Of a DNA stretch of 64,000 nucleotides, positions 24,378 through 36,157 are shown one piece after another. The DNA comes from Panax quinquefolius. Taxonomy: Eukaryota > Streptophyta > Magnoliopsida > Apiales > Araliaceae. The number at the start of each line of letters is the position of its first letter. Position 1 is the first letter of the stretch. A model generated the notes under the pieces. The model was not told where the DNA came from, searched no databases, and saw only the letters and a list, made by a program, of their open reading frames with translations. Where the stretch lies: NCBI GenBank assembly GCA_020205615.1, contig JAINUW010000716.1, forward strand, positions 372,001-436,000, read 5' to 3'. A program made the position numbers and the translations under genes.

Positions 24378-25470
24378 ATGGTAACTGAGAATGTTAACAA
24401 TGGAGTAAATGAGACCGTGGAGACACCTTTACTCACCAATCAGAAGAATGTGCAACAGGACGAAAATGTTCCTCCTGTAAACAACACCACTGATCAGACG
24501 ATGAACGATGGGATGTTTAGAAGCTTTTTGTAGTTCATGCAAAATCAGACGAGGGAGACTCGTGTACAAAATACAGGTGGAAATGATAGCAACGTGCAGT
24601 TTGTCATAGCCAAACAGTTCAAAGAGTTGGGACCACCAGAATTCTGGGGAAAGTCGGATCCGGTTAAGGCAGAAACGTGGGTCAAGCAAACTACCATGAT
24701 ATTCGATGTCTTGGGATACACGGAGGAACAGAAGGTTCCATTCGCCACCTTTATGTTCTGTGGTGAGGCAGATTACTGGTGGGAATCTGTGAAGCGTACC
24801 CAGCCAGCCACACTTAACATATCTTGGGAAATATTTTAAAAACTGTTCAATGATAAGCACTTTCTTGAAAGTTTTCATCATCTGAAGGAAGTGGAGTTTA
24901 TTAGACTGGAACAGAACAACATGACGGTGTCCCAGTATGAGGCAAAGTTCGCGGAGTTATCCTGGTTTGCACCTCATTTGGTGGAGAATGAGGAACAAAT
25001 GACGCGGATGTTTCTAAGAGGTCTGAAACCCGATACATGTCAATATCTCATTTCTCACAAATTTTCTCTATATTAAGATATTGTCAATAGGGCCCAATTA
25101 TTAGAGCGAGATAATGAGTACTTTCAACCGAGGGACCACAACCAATGTCATACCGGTGGCAGCAGTCATCGGAGCAATGATAACCATCGGGGAAGGAAAA
25201 ATACGGACAAAAGCGGTAACCACTTTGGTGGTAATTGTGGTCATGATAATAGAAGAAGCGAGTCGGGGGGAGATTTTAAAAAGAGAAGGTACAGCAATGG
25301 CAATGTGAAGACGTCAGCACCAGCATCAACTATTTCTAAGGGAGGAGAATGACCACCGGTCATATGTTATAAATGCGGGAAAGAGGGATACATCAGCCCA
25401 AACTGCCCACAATAGTTCAAGGTATGTTATAATTATGGAAAAGAAAGTCATATCTCTTAGGATTGTACTG
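24378..25470 (+). pseudogene. gag: gag of element N
   Basis: ATG at 24378 (MVTENVNNG). The capsid core has FKELGPPEFWGKSDP, AETWVKQTTMIFDVLGY, FMFCGEADYWWE and QYEAKFAELSWFAP, followed by an Asn/Gly/Arg-rich stretch. Two zinc knuckles (about 25365-25460) are both damaged: in the first (CYKCGKEGYISPNC) His is replaced by Tyr, in the second (CYNYGKESHIS) the second Cys is Tyr. At least six in-frame stops, several in former Gln codons. It would have formed particles and packaged RNA. Confidence 0.85.
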
Positions 25471-26900
25471 TAGCGAAACCAAGTCCAGCAGGGATGGTGG
25501 CTCAAAAGACTGTCCCAGACAAGTCAAAGTCAGTGGTTCTGGAAAAGCGTTTGTCGTGACTGGCCAAAATGCGAGGAAGCCGAACGAGGTGATCACGGGT
25601 AAGCTAATCATAAACTCTTGCAAACTTTATACCTTACGAAATATCGGTTCTACCCATTCATTTATCTCTCCTGCTTGTGCTCAACGTTTAAACTTAACTC
25701 TGGAGAAATTAGACTTTGACTTATCTGTGGAGACTCCGTTAGGAGAAAATTTCATTACATCCACTGTTTATAAATTTTGTTTGATCCAAGTTGGCACCAT
25801 CACATTACCTATTGATCTTATCTCTTTAAAGATACTTGCATTTGATGTGATTTTAGGAATTGATTGGTTAACTACTTATCATGCCAAAATTGATTGTTTT
25901 CGTAAGGTTGTTAGTTTTTATATTCCTAACCAACCTGTTATGCGAATTCAAGCAACCAAACCACTAAAGTCAATCACTGTCATATCAATCCATAAAGCCA
26001 TTCATTTATTAAAAAACGGATGTCAAGCTTTCTTAGCCCATGTTATGGACTTGAACAAAAACACGTCAGATTTGAATAATATTTCTGTTGTTAGTTAATT
26101 TCCTAACGTATTTCCTGAAGAACTTCCCGGTCTACCCCCATAACGTGAAGTTGAATTTGTTATTAACCTTGAACTTGGTATAAAGCCCATTTCTAAAACC
26201 CCATATCGAATGGCTCCTATTGAACTTCAGGAGTTCAAGGTCCAACTATAGGAGTTATTGGACATCGGTTTCATTCGTCCTAGTACATCTCCTTGGGGTG
26301 CTCCTATTTTATTCGTAAAGAAGAAAGACGGTAGTATGCGACTTTGTATTGACTACCGGGAATTGAACTATGTCACCATCAAGAATAGGTATCCGCTACC
26401 TCGCATTGATGACCTGTTTGACTAGTAGCAAGGAGCACAATTCTTTTTAAAGATCGATCTTCATTTTGGATATCATCAACTAAAGATTAAAACTGAGGAT
26501 ATTCTGAAGACTGCCTTCAAGACTCGGTACGGGCATTATGAATTCTTAGTCATGTCTTTTGGATTGACTAATGCTCTTGCGGCTTTCATGGATATGATGA
26601 ACCGAGTATTCAAGGAATATTTGGATCAGTTCGTTGTTGTTTTTATTGATAACATCCTCATATATTCCAAAAGTCGTGAAGATCATGAGCACCATTTGAA
26701 GCTGGTACTTCAAAGGCTTCGTTAAAACAAGCTATATGCCAAGCTGAAGAAATACAAATTTTGGCTTGAGGAAGTAGCATTCCTTGGTCACGTGGTGTTA
26801 AAACATGGAGTATCTGTTGACCCGGCGAAGATTGAAGCAATACAAAGTTGGGAGCAACCTAAGACGATGAGAAAGCACGTAGCTTCGGGCTTAAATTTGG
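25471..26900 (+). pseudogene. pol: Element N protease and reverse transcriptase
   Basis: One frame from 25463 to about 26860 with stops. The protease has lost its catalytic Asp: the usual DSGA/T motif reads NIGSTHSF (Asn codon 25640-25642), while DVILGIDWL downstream is intact. RT follows with [53 protein letters not shown] and [11 protein letters not shown]. The second Asp of the catalytic FIDD loop is Asn (26651-26653). Neither enzyme could work. Nearby neighbours are RNase H and integrase in shifted frames. Confidence 0.85.
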
Positions 26901-27450
26901 TTATTATCGGAGATTCGTGGAAGGATTTTATCGAATCGCTACTCCGTTAACTCAACTGACTTAGAAAGATACAATATTCGTATGAAGCGAGGAATGCGAG
27001 AAGAGTTTCCAAGAGCATAAGAGGAGACTCATTTTTGCACCTGTTCTGACAATACTGTCTGGTTCAGATGGATTTATTATCTATAGCGATGCTTCAAGCA
27101 AAGGGTTAGGATGTGTTCTCATGCAACATGGGAAGGTCATAGCCTATGCCTCGCGACAACTCAAACAATATGAGAAGAATTACCCTACTCATGATCTAGA
27201 GTTGGCAGCAGTCGTTTTTGCATTGAAAATTTGGAGACACTATCTTTATGAGGAGAAATTGGAGATATATTCAGACCATAAAACCTCAAATATTTCTTCA
27301 CCCGAAAGGAACTAAACATGAGGGAACGACATTGGCACGAGCTATTGAAAGATTATGACCACACCATTCAATACCATCCCAGAAAAGCGAACGTGGTAGC
27401 TGACACATTAAGTAGAAGATCATATGTGGGAACGAGTGTGATGTTGTCAA
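26901..27450 (+). pseudogene. pol: Element N RNase H
   Basis: Fragments in two frames: [18 protein letters not shown] and [48 protein letters not shown], then, after a shift near 27300, [19 protein letters not shown] and [12 protein letters not shown]. The Asp and Glu residues of the catalytic core are recognisable. Another frameshift separates it from RT (about 26870-26950). Confidence 0.8.
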
Positions 27451-28446
27451 CACAAAGGCCCATTTTGTGTGATTTACAAAAGATAAAGATAGAATTCAAG
27501 ACTCCGGGGACCCATGCGATGATGTCAAGTATACACATAGAACCAACTTTAATCGATAAAGTTAAAGTTGCTCAAGCCACAGACCCGGAGCTGATGCGTA
27601 TGAAGAAGAAAGTACAAGAAGGTGTTATCCCAGAAGCAAGAATCGATGAAGAAGGAATACTTTGACTCAACTCCAGACTTTATGTTCCTAACAATTCTGA
27701 TTTGAAGTACAAGATCACGATGGAGGCACACAATACACCGTTTGCAATCCATCCTAGAAGTACCAAAATGTATCGTGATCTTCGACATACATTTTGGTCG
27801 AAAAATATAAAGAGAGAGATCGTGAAGTTTATCTCGAGGTGTTTAACTTGTCAACGTGTAAAGGCAGAGCATCAAGTGCCAAAGGGTCCATTGCAACCAC
27901 TTGAGATTCTGAAATGGAAGTGGGAACACATTTACATGGATTTCGTTACGGGTTTCCCACGATTTCTCAAGGCATAGATGCTATTTGGGTTATTATGGAT
28001 AGATTAACTAAGTCTGCTCATTTTTTGCCGATACGGGAGACTTATTCCCTTGAACGTCTTCCTTGTATGTACGTAAATGAGATTGTGAGATTGCATGGCA
28101 TGCCAGTATCCATAGTTTCAGATCGTGACCTAAGATTCACTTCACAATTTTGGTTTAGCTTGCAGAAAGCTATATGCACGGATTTACGATTCAGTTCGGC
28201 ATACCATCCTCAAACAGACGGATAATCAGAAAGGACTATTCAAACTCATAAAGATCTATTAAGACTCTGTGTCCTAGACTTCAAAGGAAGTTGGGATAAG
28301 TATTTACCATTGGTAGAATTCTCCTACAATAACAGTTATCAGGAAAGTATAGGTGTGGCTCCATTCGAAGCATTGTATGGACGAAAGTGTCGCTCTCCAG
28401 TATGTTGGGATGAGGTTGGTGAAGCAATATTGTTGGGACCAGAGTT
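27451..28446 (+). pseudogene. pol: Element N integrase, C-terminus deleted
   Basis: HHCC domain (HNTPFAIHP, CLTCQRVKAEHQ) and catalytic core with WEHIYMDF, SIVSDRDLRFT and HPQTDG*SERTIQ, so all three acidic residues are present. A frameshift lies near 27960 and a TAA stops the frame at 28224. The coding match continues through [15 protein letters not shown] and stops at 28446, where the sequence switches in mid-codon to an internal part of the LTR. The C-terminal DNA-binding part and any chromodomain are missing through this deletion. Confidence 0.85.
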
Positions 28447-30911
28447 GGTATAAAATATTAATTGTTATCGGGGAATATTCGTTTGGTCGTGGAATATTCT
28501 TACTGTCGGGGAATATTCGTACGACGACGCAACCTTGTGTGGGTCCCATAACGGAAAGCAATTGAATGAAGAAAATGACAAATAAAAGTTTTTTTATAAA
28601 TAATGGTGTAGTTGTTACCGTTAACACTGTTGGAATACACGATGGTTTAAACCCAGTAGCACACTGTATTGTACCAATTATTGATTCTTACGTAAGAAGG
28701 CTTTACTCAATAATTGTTACAGTAATTACTGTTCAATATTTTATTTTATTGATTCAATAATTGCTACATTGATATTTTATATTATTGTTATTTCAATAAT
28801 TGCCACTACACAATATTTCCCATTATCAGATCAATAATCCATATTATTAGAATAATATTATTAGATAGCATTATTGGCAATGTCTAGAAAGTTCTGTCGA
28901 GGAAAGGGGTTAGGTCATCTAATTACGCGCCAGTAAGGAGAAATCCTTATCTAAAGCCCCTCTTTCACAGGGCGGCCTGGTTGTCATTATTGTGATTCTG
29001 TAATATTATTTGTGAATAATTAATTATTGATTTATATGATAAGGAAAATATTTATTTATGTGGACATAAATGGAAGAATTTTTAGAAAAGTGACAATTGT
29101 TGAAAATTGATATTTTATCTTTTCTGATAAAATAATTTATTTAAATATATTATTATATTTCAATAATATAATAATGGTGATATTTTTACAATGAATGTGT
29201 GATATATGAGTAAATAAGTAGGAAGAGTATTTTTGCTACAATAAATGTTAAAAACATGTTAAACATGTTAGTGGGCCCTATTTTCAGTGAAATTTGATTA
29301 TAGCCTGTAAAATAGTCCGTATGTGGATTTCGGTCAATTTTTGTTTGGAATTTGGAAAAATTGAAAGCTACAAAGTTGTAGAGAATTAAATTTTCTATAG
29401 AATGGACATACGATTCAAATTTTTCTGATAAAAGGGCTATTTATTATGAATTATTGAAGTTCCGTAATAATTGGTTTTTGAAGTTTTAAATATTTTTTGA
29501 AAGAAAAACGTTTTTGTTATGATTGGTGGGCCCCCTTGTTGTTAAACATGCTTAAATCAGATTATTCAAAGTGGGCGTAGGAATTTTTAAAAAAATAATA
29601 AGATTTTATTAAATTTTCTGCTTTGGTGTTCTAATAATTTTCCTATAAATAGGGTGCTTAGGTTAGAATTGAAAATCACACCAGAAACTAAAGTTTCTCT
29701 CTCTCTCTATATATTATCGAGCGTATTTTGTGAGTATTTAGATACTTTGAGTGTTGCTATACGGTGCAAGTTCCCTTCAACGTTATATCTGATATTCCAG
29801 CTAGAAGTACTATTCTTTTGAGGTAAGGGATGTTATTTTCTTCGTAAATGATATTATTTCTTTCAATATCATTATGAAAAAATATTAGTATGGAATTTAT
29901 TGTGAAATTTCTGCCTTTTTTGTCGGGGTTACTATTCACGTATACGACACTATTCACGAATACAATACTATTCACTAAAAATTAAAATTTTCTCTTCTTT
30001 GTCCCAGATGTCTATTTTTGTTACTATCTTTGATTGTATCCATGTTTTGATCTTCATTCTTGAAATTTACTCCACTATGGTATATTATGGGGTGTTTTTG
30101 AATATGGATAAACCGAAGTACGAATCCTTAATATTTGTTCTTTTGTCTCACCGGATTCGTTTTCTTTAAAATATTTTTCATCATCCTCAATATTAAATGA
30201 TGATATAACTGAATATCTTTGACCTATAGTGCAAAGATGAATGATTTCCTGATGAATATCTTTGTCCCGTAGTGCAAAGATGAACCGGTGTTGAGATGAA
30301 CATGACCAATTGATGAATATCTTTTTGCATGTAGTGCAAAGATGAATATTTTATTCAAGATGTATATTGCTTGATGTTACAGGGATAAAATATTGATGAT
30401 GGACATTTAAATTCATAGATGATAGTAGATTTCATTCTCTACTTAACTCTTCTAATGAATTTTTATTTTCGCTGCGAATATTGATCTGAAACTTGTTGTC
30501 TATTATATTCTATCAGATTTTTTCCCTATTGAGGACTAACGATAATTTGGTCTATATTATCTTAGTCATAATATTATTTACTGGGTTAGTTGAGCTCACC
30601 CTTTTCCTTTTTGTTCCATTTTTCTTCTCAGGAAGCGAGAATATAGCGGGAAGTAGTCAGGGTGTGGAGTGATGTTCCAAGGAAGTTGTTATAGTAGTCC
30701 TCACTATTTTGTAAAATAGTGTATCAATAATTGTAATGAGGACTTATTTGAGTGTGGATATTGTCTAGAAGACAAAATTTGTATTTAAACTCACAGTTTA
30801 TATGTTGTCGTATTTTGCACGATAACTGTATTAATAAAGTTGTAGTTGTTTCTGTACCATGTTTTTGGCGACTTAGAATGGGTGATGTATACCTATTTTG
30901 GGGGCGTCAAA
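28447..30911 (+). mobile_element. 3' LTR of element N, 5'-truncated
   Basis: Matches the 5' LTR from its position ~128 (GGTATAAAATATT) to its end, where GTGTCACA has become GCGTCAAA. Tandem repeat (30220-30345), TATA box (about 29645) and all other landmarks are kept. The first ~128 bp are deleted together with the end of pol. Confidence 0.9.
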
Positions 30912-31430
30912 CAATCTAAACTGGTACTCCATGTCTGGAAATAACTTCCTTAACATAAAGCTTAGCTAACTGGTCTAAGTTATACTTAACCCTTATTTGC
31001 AAAAACTGAGCCGATTTTGTCAACCGGTCCATTATTACCCAAATCGCATCATACCCCTTCTGAGTAATCAAAAGTCCCACCACAAAATCCATCATGATAT
31101 GCTCCCACTTCCACTCCAGAATCTCCAATAACTGTAATAAGCCTTTTGGTCGTTGATGTTCAGCCTTAACTTTTTGATAAGTCAAGCACCTACTCATATA
31201 CTCGGCTAACTTTCTCTTCATGTTCGGCCACCAAAAACTCTGTCGAAGGTCTTGATACATCTTAGTACTACCAGGATGAATCGAGTACCTCGAACTATGA
31301 GCTTCTTGAAACGCTTGCTCCTTTAATTTCGTCTCATTCAGAACCCAAATTCTTCCTTCAAATCTTAATAACACCTCGTTATCAAGACTATACTTTAAAT
31401 ATTTTCGATGTGCTAACCGCTTCTTCATTT
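30912..31430 (-). pseudogene. pol: O integrase N-terminal half
   Basis: A 170-codon open stretch on the minus strand. It has the HHCC zinc-binding domain (EAHSSRYSIHPGSTKMY, RCLTYQKVKAEHQ) and the first catalytic Asp (HIMMDFVVGL), ending RHGVPV at the N insertion. The second zinc-binding Cys is replaced by Tyr (31177-31179). The gene resumes at 21590 beyond element N, giving a complete integrase in two pieces. The CAATC duplication lies at the break. Confidence 0.88.
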
Positions 31431-32740
31431 TTTTAAACTCATCATTTCTGAGCTTTACCTCCTTGACACTCTAAAATAGTAGATTGAATCTCCGTTGTAA
31501 ACAGTCTTTGTCTCAATTCACTCGACAACTTCACCTCTATCTCCATCCTAGCCATCTCTGTTATTAACTAAGTTTGAGCCATTAACATAGACAACTTCTC
31601 CCGACCCTTTCTACTTAAGGCATCGACAACTACATTGGCTTTTCCAGGGTGATACAGGATTTCATAGTCATAATCCTTTATCAACTCCAGCCATCTCCTT
31701 TGTTTCATATTCAACTCCTTATGTGTGAAGATATATTTTAAACTTTTATGGTCCGTGTATATCTCACATTTCTCTCCGTAAATATAATGTCTCATATCTT
31801 TAAGGCAAACACTACCGCGGCCAGTTCCAGATCATGAGTAGGGTAAACTTTCTCATAATCCTTCAACTGCCGTGATGCATACACAATGACTTTGTCATGC
31901 TGCATGAGCACGCAACCAAGTCCTCTATGTGAAGCATCACTATAAACTACAAAATTTCACGTATCATCATGCAATGACAATATAGGGGCTTCACTTAATC
32001 TTTTCTTCAGTTCTTGAAAGCTGTCTTTGTATTTCTCAATCCTCACGTATTTCACCGTCTTCCTTGTCAAATTAGTCAACGGAGTAGTTATCTTAGAAAA
32101 ATCTTGGATGAATCTCTGATAGTATCCCGCTAACCTGAGGAAACTCCGCACCTCAGTCAGCGTTTTAGGTTGTTCCCAATTCATCATGGCTTCCACCTTC
32201 GCTGGATCTACTGAAATCCCCTTATGGTCAATAACATGACCCAAAAATTGTACCCTTTCTAGCCAAAATTCACACTTAGTGAACTTCGCATATAACTTCT
32301 CATTCCTCAGTGTCTCCAACACTATTCTTAAGCGTTCAGCATGATCTTCTGGCATCTTAGAATAGACTAGAATATCATCGATAAACACCATGACAAACTT
32401 GTCCAAATATTGTTTGAATAATCTATTCATCATATCCATAAATACAGCTGGTGCATTAGTCAACCCAAATGACTTCACCAGAAACTCGTAATGACCATAA
32501 CGAGTCCTGAATGTCGTCTTTGGTACATCCTCCTTCCTAACCTTCAACTGATGATACCCCGTCCTCAAATCTATTTTAGAAAAATACTTTGCCCCTTTCA
32601 ACTGATCAAAGAGATCATCGATCCTGGGCAATGGGAAATTATTCTTTATCGTTAACTAGTTCAACTCTCGATAGTCGATACAAAGTCTTAATGATCCGTC
32701 CTTCTTCTTTACAAACAGTACCGATGCTCCCCACGACGAA
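31431..32740 (-). pseudogene. pol: O reverse transcriptase and RNase H, N-terminus missing
   Basis: RT from [20 protein letters not shown] (about 32730) through [32 protein letters not shown] and [11 protein letters not shown], with the catalytic loop intact. It continues through the connection domain to RNase H ([48 protein letters not shown]). A TGA separates RT from RNase H at about 31955, and a one-base loss near 31795 shifts the frame. The block before 31430 (KVQEGGKAQ-type linker) is degenerate. The upstream part of RT, protease, gag and 5' LTR are missing beyond 32740. Confidence 0.88.
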
Positions 32741-32820
32741 ACAGCTCCAAAACATAAACATTAAAATACATCAAACTACCAAAACATAAATACCGTACCC
32801 ACGTATTTACAAAACATAAA
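32741..32820. other. AT-rich filler at the O/T3 breakpoint
   Basis: About 80 bp with four near-copies of ACCAAAACATAAATAC and the word ACAAAACATAAATTTGTAC, whose reverse complement lies in the filler at 11637-11769. It joins the broken RT of O to the 3' region of T3. No coding sense. Confidence 0.5.
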
Positions 32821-33398
32821 TTTGTACTGACCCTACCAAAACATAAATACATGTCACATGGTACTGGGATCAAACTTCAATCCATTACATTTCATCGGCT
32901 TTAGACCAAAGGGATGGAACTACCTAGCCTCCCCATAAATGGTAGAGTTGGCGACCATCTAAGCTGCGGTTGATTCCTTAAAGAGCAACACCAATCCATA
33001 AGAGATGGAACTAACTGGGCTCCTCTTAAATAGGAGTACTGGCGACCATCTATGGTGCGATCAATCTCCGAGAGGAAAAGCCACAATCCTCTCCACATAT
33101 ACATATAGAAACTAGTCCCAAGACACCAAAGAGGGTAGGGATACATACAGATCAATGATCCATTTTGAAAGATCCCGCGACATCTCAATGTCCACCTATC
33201 AACGATGAGTTCGGAATACATCAAGATCACAAGCCTTGAAGAAGCAGGCAAATATCAAGCAAGTATCAAGGCACATCTAAAAGGGAAGTGAATGAACATA
33301 TACTTCCCTGCCATATATAATGTTGTTTGATATATACAATATGTGTTGTACATGATAAAATGGCTAAACTAGTCTGTGTAGGAAAATACAAGTCTATC

Positions 33399-35080
33399 TA
33401 AAGATCGGTATGTATGTGGACTATTAGATCTAACATAGCATCTCTCTTCAAAGAAGGGGGTAACACTACAAGCTTTTGCCCAAGGTTATCTACATGAGCT
33501 AGCAGATCCTAGGCCAACTGCATGGTGGCATGATGCTCATCAATATATGCACTCATATTGGCAAGTATGCCAGACGTAGGGGATCTCACTGAAGTACTAT
33601 CTGTAACGGCCACATCTCGAGCAGATAGGGCAACATCTCGCTCAGTAATCAATGCATCTCTGGCTAATCTGGCCTCATCCCTCTCCAATAGAGCGGTGTC
33701 TCTCCCATCAAGAGATGTCAACATCAAGTCCCTAGCCTGATCTCTCTCAAAGGTCATCAGATGAAGACTTTGCTCTAAATACTGTGTTGAATGCTGAATT
33801 ACAATAACACTCATACTGGGAGAATCTGCAAGAGCTGCTGGCAACCCAATGAATAACTCCTCCTCGGTGGGAATATTAATGTCCTCTATGGGCTCCCCAT
33901 CATTAGAATCAATCCCCAGCAATGTGGATACTATGCAGAATAACCTAGATGGCTAACAGAAAATATAGCTAGCTCACGCTGATCCCAACAGGCATACACC
34001 CTGGATCCATCCTCTGCTGATAAGTGGCGAGAAGCCAAATGCTGGCTCAAAGCCCCCTCAAAAGAACGAAAGTCCTGGAACTGGTTAAACAGACACATCA
34101 TAGCCATTGGGTGGTAAGTAGTCATGCCCCTCCAACTAGCCAGAGGGAGATAATCCATGCCCGGAGCATGAATGATGAAGTTGTAGGGTGAACAAAGCCC
34201 TGTACACAACAATACATCAAATAGATCTCCAATTCCTTCTAGGAAAATAGAGCAAGATGCAGGACCTGTACACTACGCAGGCTGAAAGGAGTACGATATG
34301 GCTGTCTCATGGGTAAAATAATACTCGTGCGGTCGAAAAGTGCCAATCGGTCTCAAGTGTGACATGAACTACACGTATAACCAAACTACCTATGAATACC
34401 CCTACGGGGTAAGAACTGCAATATGTAGCCGATCTCAACGTCTCTGCTATGAACATCGGCATAATGGCGTGACCCTCCCTGAGAGCTCTCACTGCCATAA
34501 TAACGTCGATGTCTAACTCACACATGTACCATGGCATGTATACATATGACAATACCAACAACAACAGTATGCCTACTCTGGCCAAATGGCAATGATCCTC
34601 CATCATGGTAAAATCTCTGGAATGCCGTGTATAGCTATCCTCTAAGTCAAATCTGTCTATCAGAAAATGTTGGGATACCACGTTTCCTGATGTGATCTCA
34701 TCCTGCATGCAAGGTCTGTCCAATGGTAGTGCCGTCAACCGTGCATACTCCTCTAAGGTAGGAGTTAGCTCATGGATACCAAACCAGAAAACCTATCTCT
34801 CCGGTATCCAATGCTCCAGCATACCCTCTATAAAGCCTGTGGGAACCTGAAACATCAGGAGAGTCATAGTATGCTGCAATAACTGATCTACAATCACCTT
34901 GTCTGAAGGTGACATACCATCATACCACGACCTCAGACGGGATGTCACTAATACTGGTGGGGTATGATCAATACAACTAACTGTCGAAGAAGACATCTGT
35001 ACGGGCCGTGTCATAAGACCATCCAGGGGTCGATGCTGAATATCTCTGGACATACATACATATGCATAACATAATACATG
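33399..35080 (-). pseudogene. Antisense DUF7745-like gene with coiled coil (T3 copy)
   Basis: Runs opposite to T3. The N-terminal part has SRLRSWYDGMSPSDKVIVDQ, TLLMFQVPTGFIEGMLEHW and ELTPTLEEYARLTALPLDRP. Then SYVYMPWYMCELDIDVI and ALREGHAIMPMFIAETLR resemble the central region of plant DUF7745 proteins, common near retroelements. The C-terminal ~130 residues repeat RD-A-heptads (DGRDTALLERDEARLARDAL), a long coiled coil. Frames shift near 34780, 34250 and 33925 and there are stops, so it is dead. T2 carries the same gene at 45451-51200. Function unknown; the DUF assignment is from memory of the family pattern. Confidence 0.6.
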
Positions 35081-35298
35081 CATGATTAACAATAGATGGC
35101 AATATGATGTAGGGAATAACAGTAAATACATTCCTAAGTACATCATCATCTAATACATCTCTGTACAACTAAAAATATAGGGAAATGGGGCACAGACGCC
35201 CAACTACTAACAGAGGCCTATCAAAAGATATAACGAGAATGGGGCACAACCACCCAGTGTCTAACAGAGGCCTATCAAAAGATATAACGACAAATACA

Positions 35299-35441
35299 TC
35301 AGAAGAAGATAATGGTGTTAATGTCTACATCATCAATCTTGTCCACCTTATATAACTCCTCTTGAGTCACTGGATTTCCATCTATGGGGATGTCAGGCCA
35401 ATACAATGGAGGATCTATACCGGCAAAGCCATATGGGTAAT
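35299..35441 (-). pseudogene. 3' end of antisense PMD gene (T3 copy)
   Basis: The last ~47 codons of PMD exon 3: YGFAGIDPPLYWPDIPIDG..VTQEELYKVDKIDDVDINT and stop TGA at 35299-35301. It corresponds to 51443-51580 in T2. The remainder of exon 3 was lost in the deletion that fused T3 to copia; exons 1 and 2 survive at 57999-59027. Confidence 0.65.
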
Positions 35442-35444
35442 CTG

Positions 35445-35940
35445 AATGTTTTACCCAAAATGTGACAATTTTGATCTAATGGGTTATTCAGATGCTGACT
35501 ATGCAGGATGTCAAATAGATAGAAAAAGCACAAGCGGTGCTTGTACATTTTTGGGACAAAGTCTTGTCTCATGGCATAGCAAGAAGCAAACGTCAGTTGC
35601 CCTATCCACTACTGAGGGTGAATATTTAGCAGCAGGAAGTTGCTGCTCCCAAATTTTGTGGATGCGTCAAACACTGTGTGACTTTGATATTATGTGTGAG
35701 AATGTGCCCATATACTGCGATAATAAAAGCACTATAGACATCTCTAAAAATCCAGTACTACATTCTGGCACAAAACACATAGAAGTTCGCCACCATTTTC
35801 TTAGAGACAATGTATCCAAAGGACTAATAAGATAAATATTCATTCCCACTGAGCACCAATTAGTAGATATATTTATGAAACCTCTAGGGGAAGAACTCTT
35901 CAGTACTCTAAGAAGAGAACTCGGGATGTGTCTAATATAG
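35445..35940 (+). pseudogene. pol: Copia RNase H
   Basis: Shows the copia RNase H signature: FDLMGYSDADYAGCQIDRKS, LVSWHSKKQTSVALSTTEGEY, CDNKSTIDISKNPVLHSGTK and HIEVRHHFLRD. All catalytic acidic positions are present. A TAA at 35833 interrupts the frame; the usual tail (IFMKPLGEELFSTLRRELGM) follows in the same frame to TAG at 35938-35940. It is truncated at its N-terminus by the T3 junction. It would remove RNA from RNA/DNA hybrids. Confidence 0.88.
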
Positions 35941-36157
35941 ATATGAACTGCAAGACATTAGACAAACAAATCACCGGTATATTTTTATACCATAATTACG
36001 CAACTTAAAAGCTACTCAGATTCTCCTTCCCAAACATTGCTTCACAACTTCCCACATCTCGATAACGTGTTCCCAAATTAAATACATACGCTACTTTACT
36101 CTCTTGCTCCATCTCTGACTCTCCAGTCTCTGCATATCTCAATCCTACTCTGCAACA

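Larger units (their letters stand above)
21595..30911 (+). mobile_element. Nested Ty3/gypsy chromovirus N
   Basis: A 9,317-bp plus-strand element inserted into the integrase gene of the minus-strand chromovirus O. Five-base duplications CAATC flank it (21590-21594 and 30912-30916). It has a 5' LTR, primer site, gag, protease, RT, RNase H and integrase, then a deletion that removed the integrase C-terminus, polypurine tract and first ~128 bp of the 3' LTR. Many stops, three frameshifts and altered protease and RT active sites make it inactive. The LTRs remain very similar, so it is among the younger insertions here. Confidence 0.9.
32821..35441 (+). mobile_element. Left part of Tat element T3 (region behind pol)
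   Basis: Collinear with T2 from 44893 to about 51590 minus the solo LTR there. It starts at TGTCACATGGTACTGGGATC (non-coding zone behind integrase, 32821-33398) and carries the antisense DUF7745-like gene and the last ~50 codons of the antisense PMD gene. It breaks at about 35441 with a four-base overlap (CTGA) into a copia fragment. The other part of T3 is at 57940 onward, beyond T2. T3 pol is absent. Confidence 0.75.
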
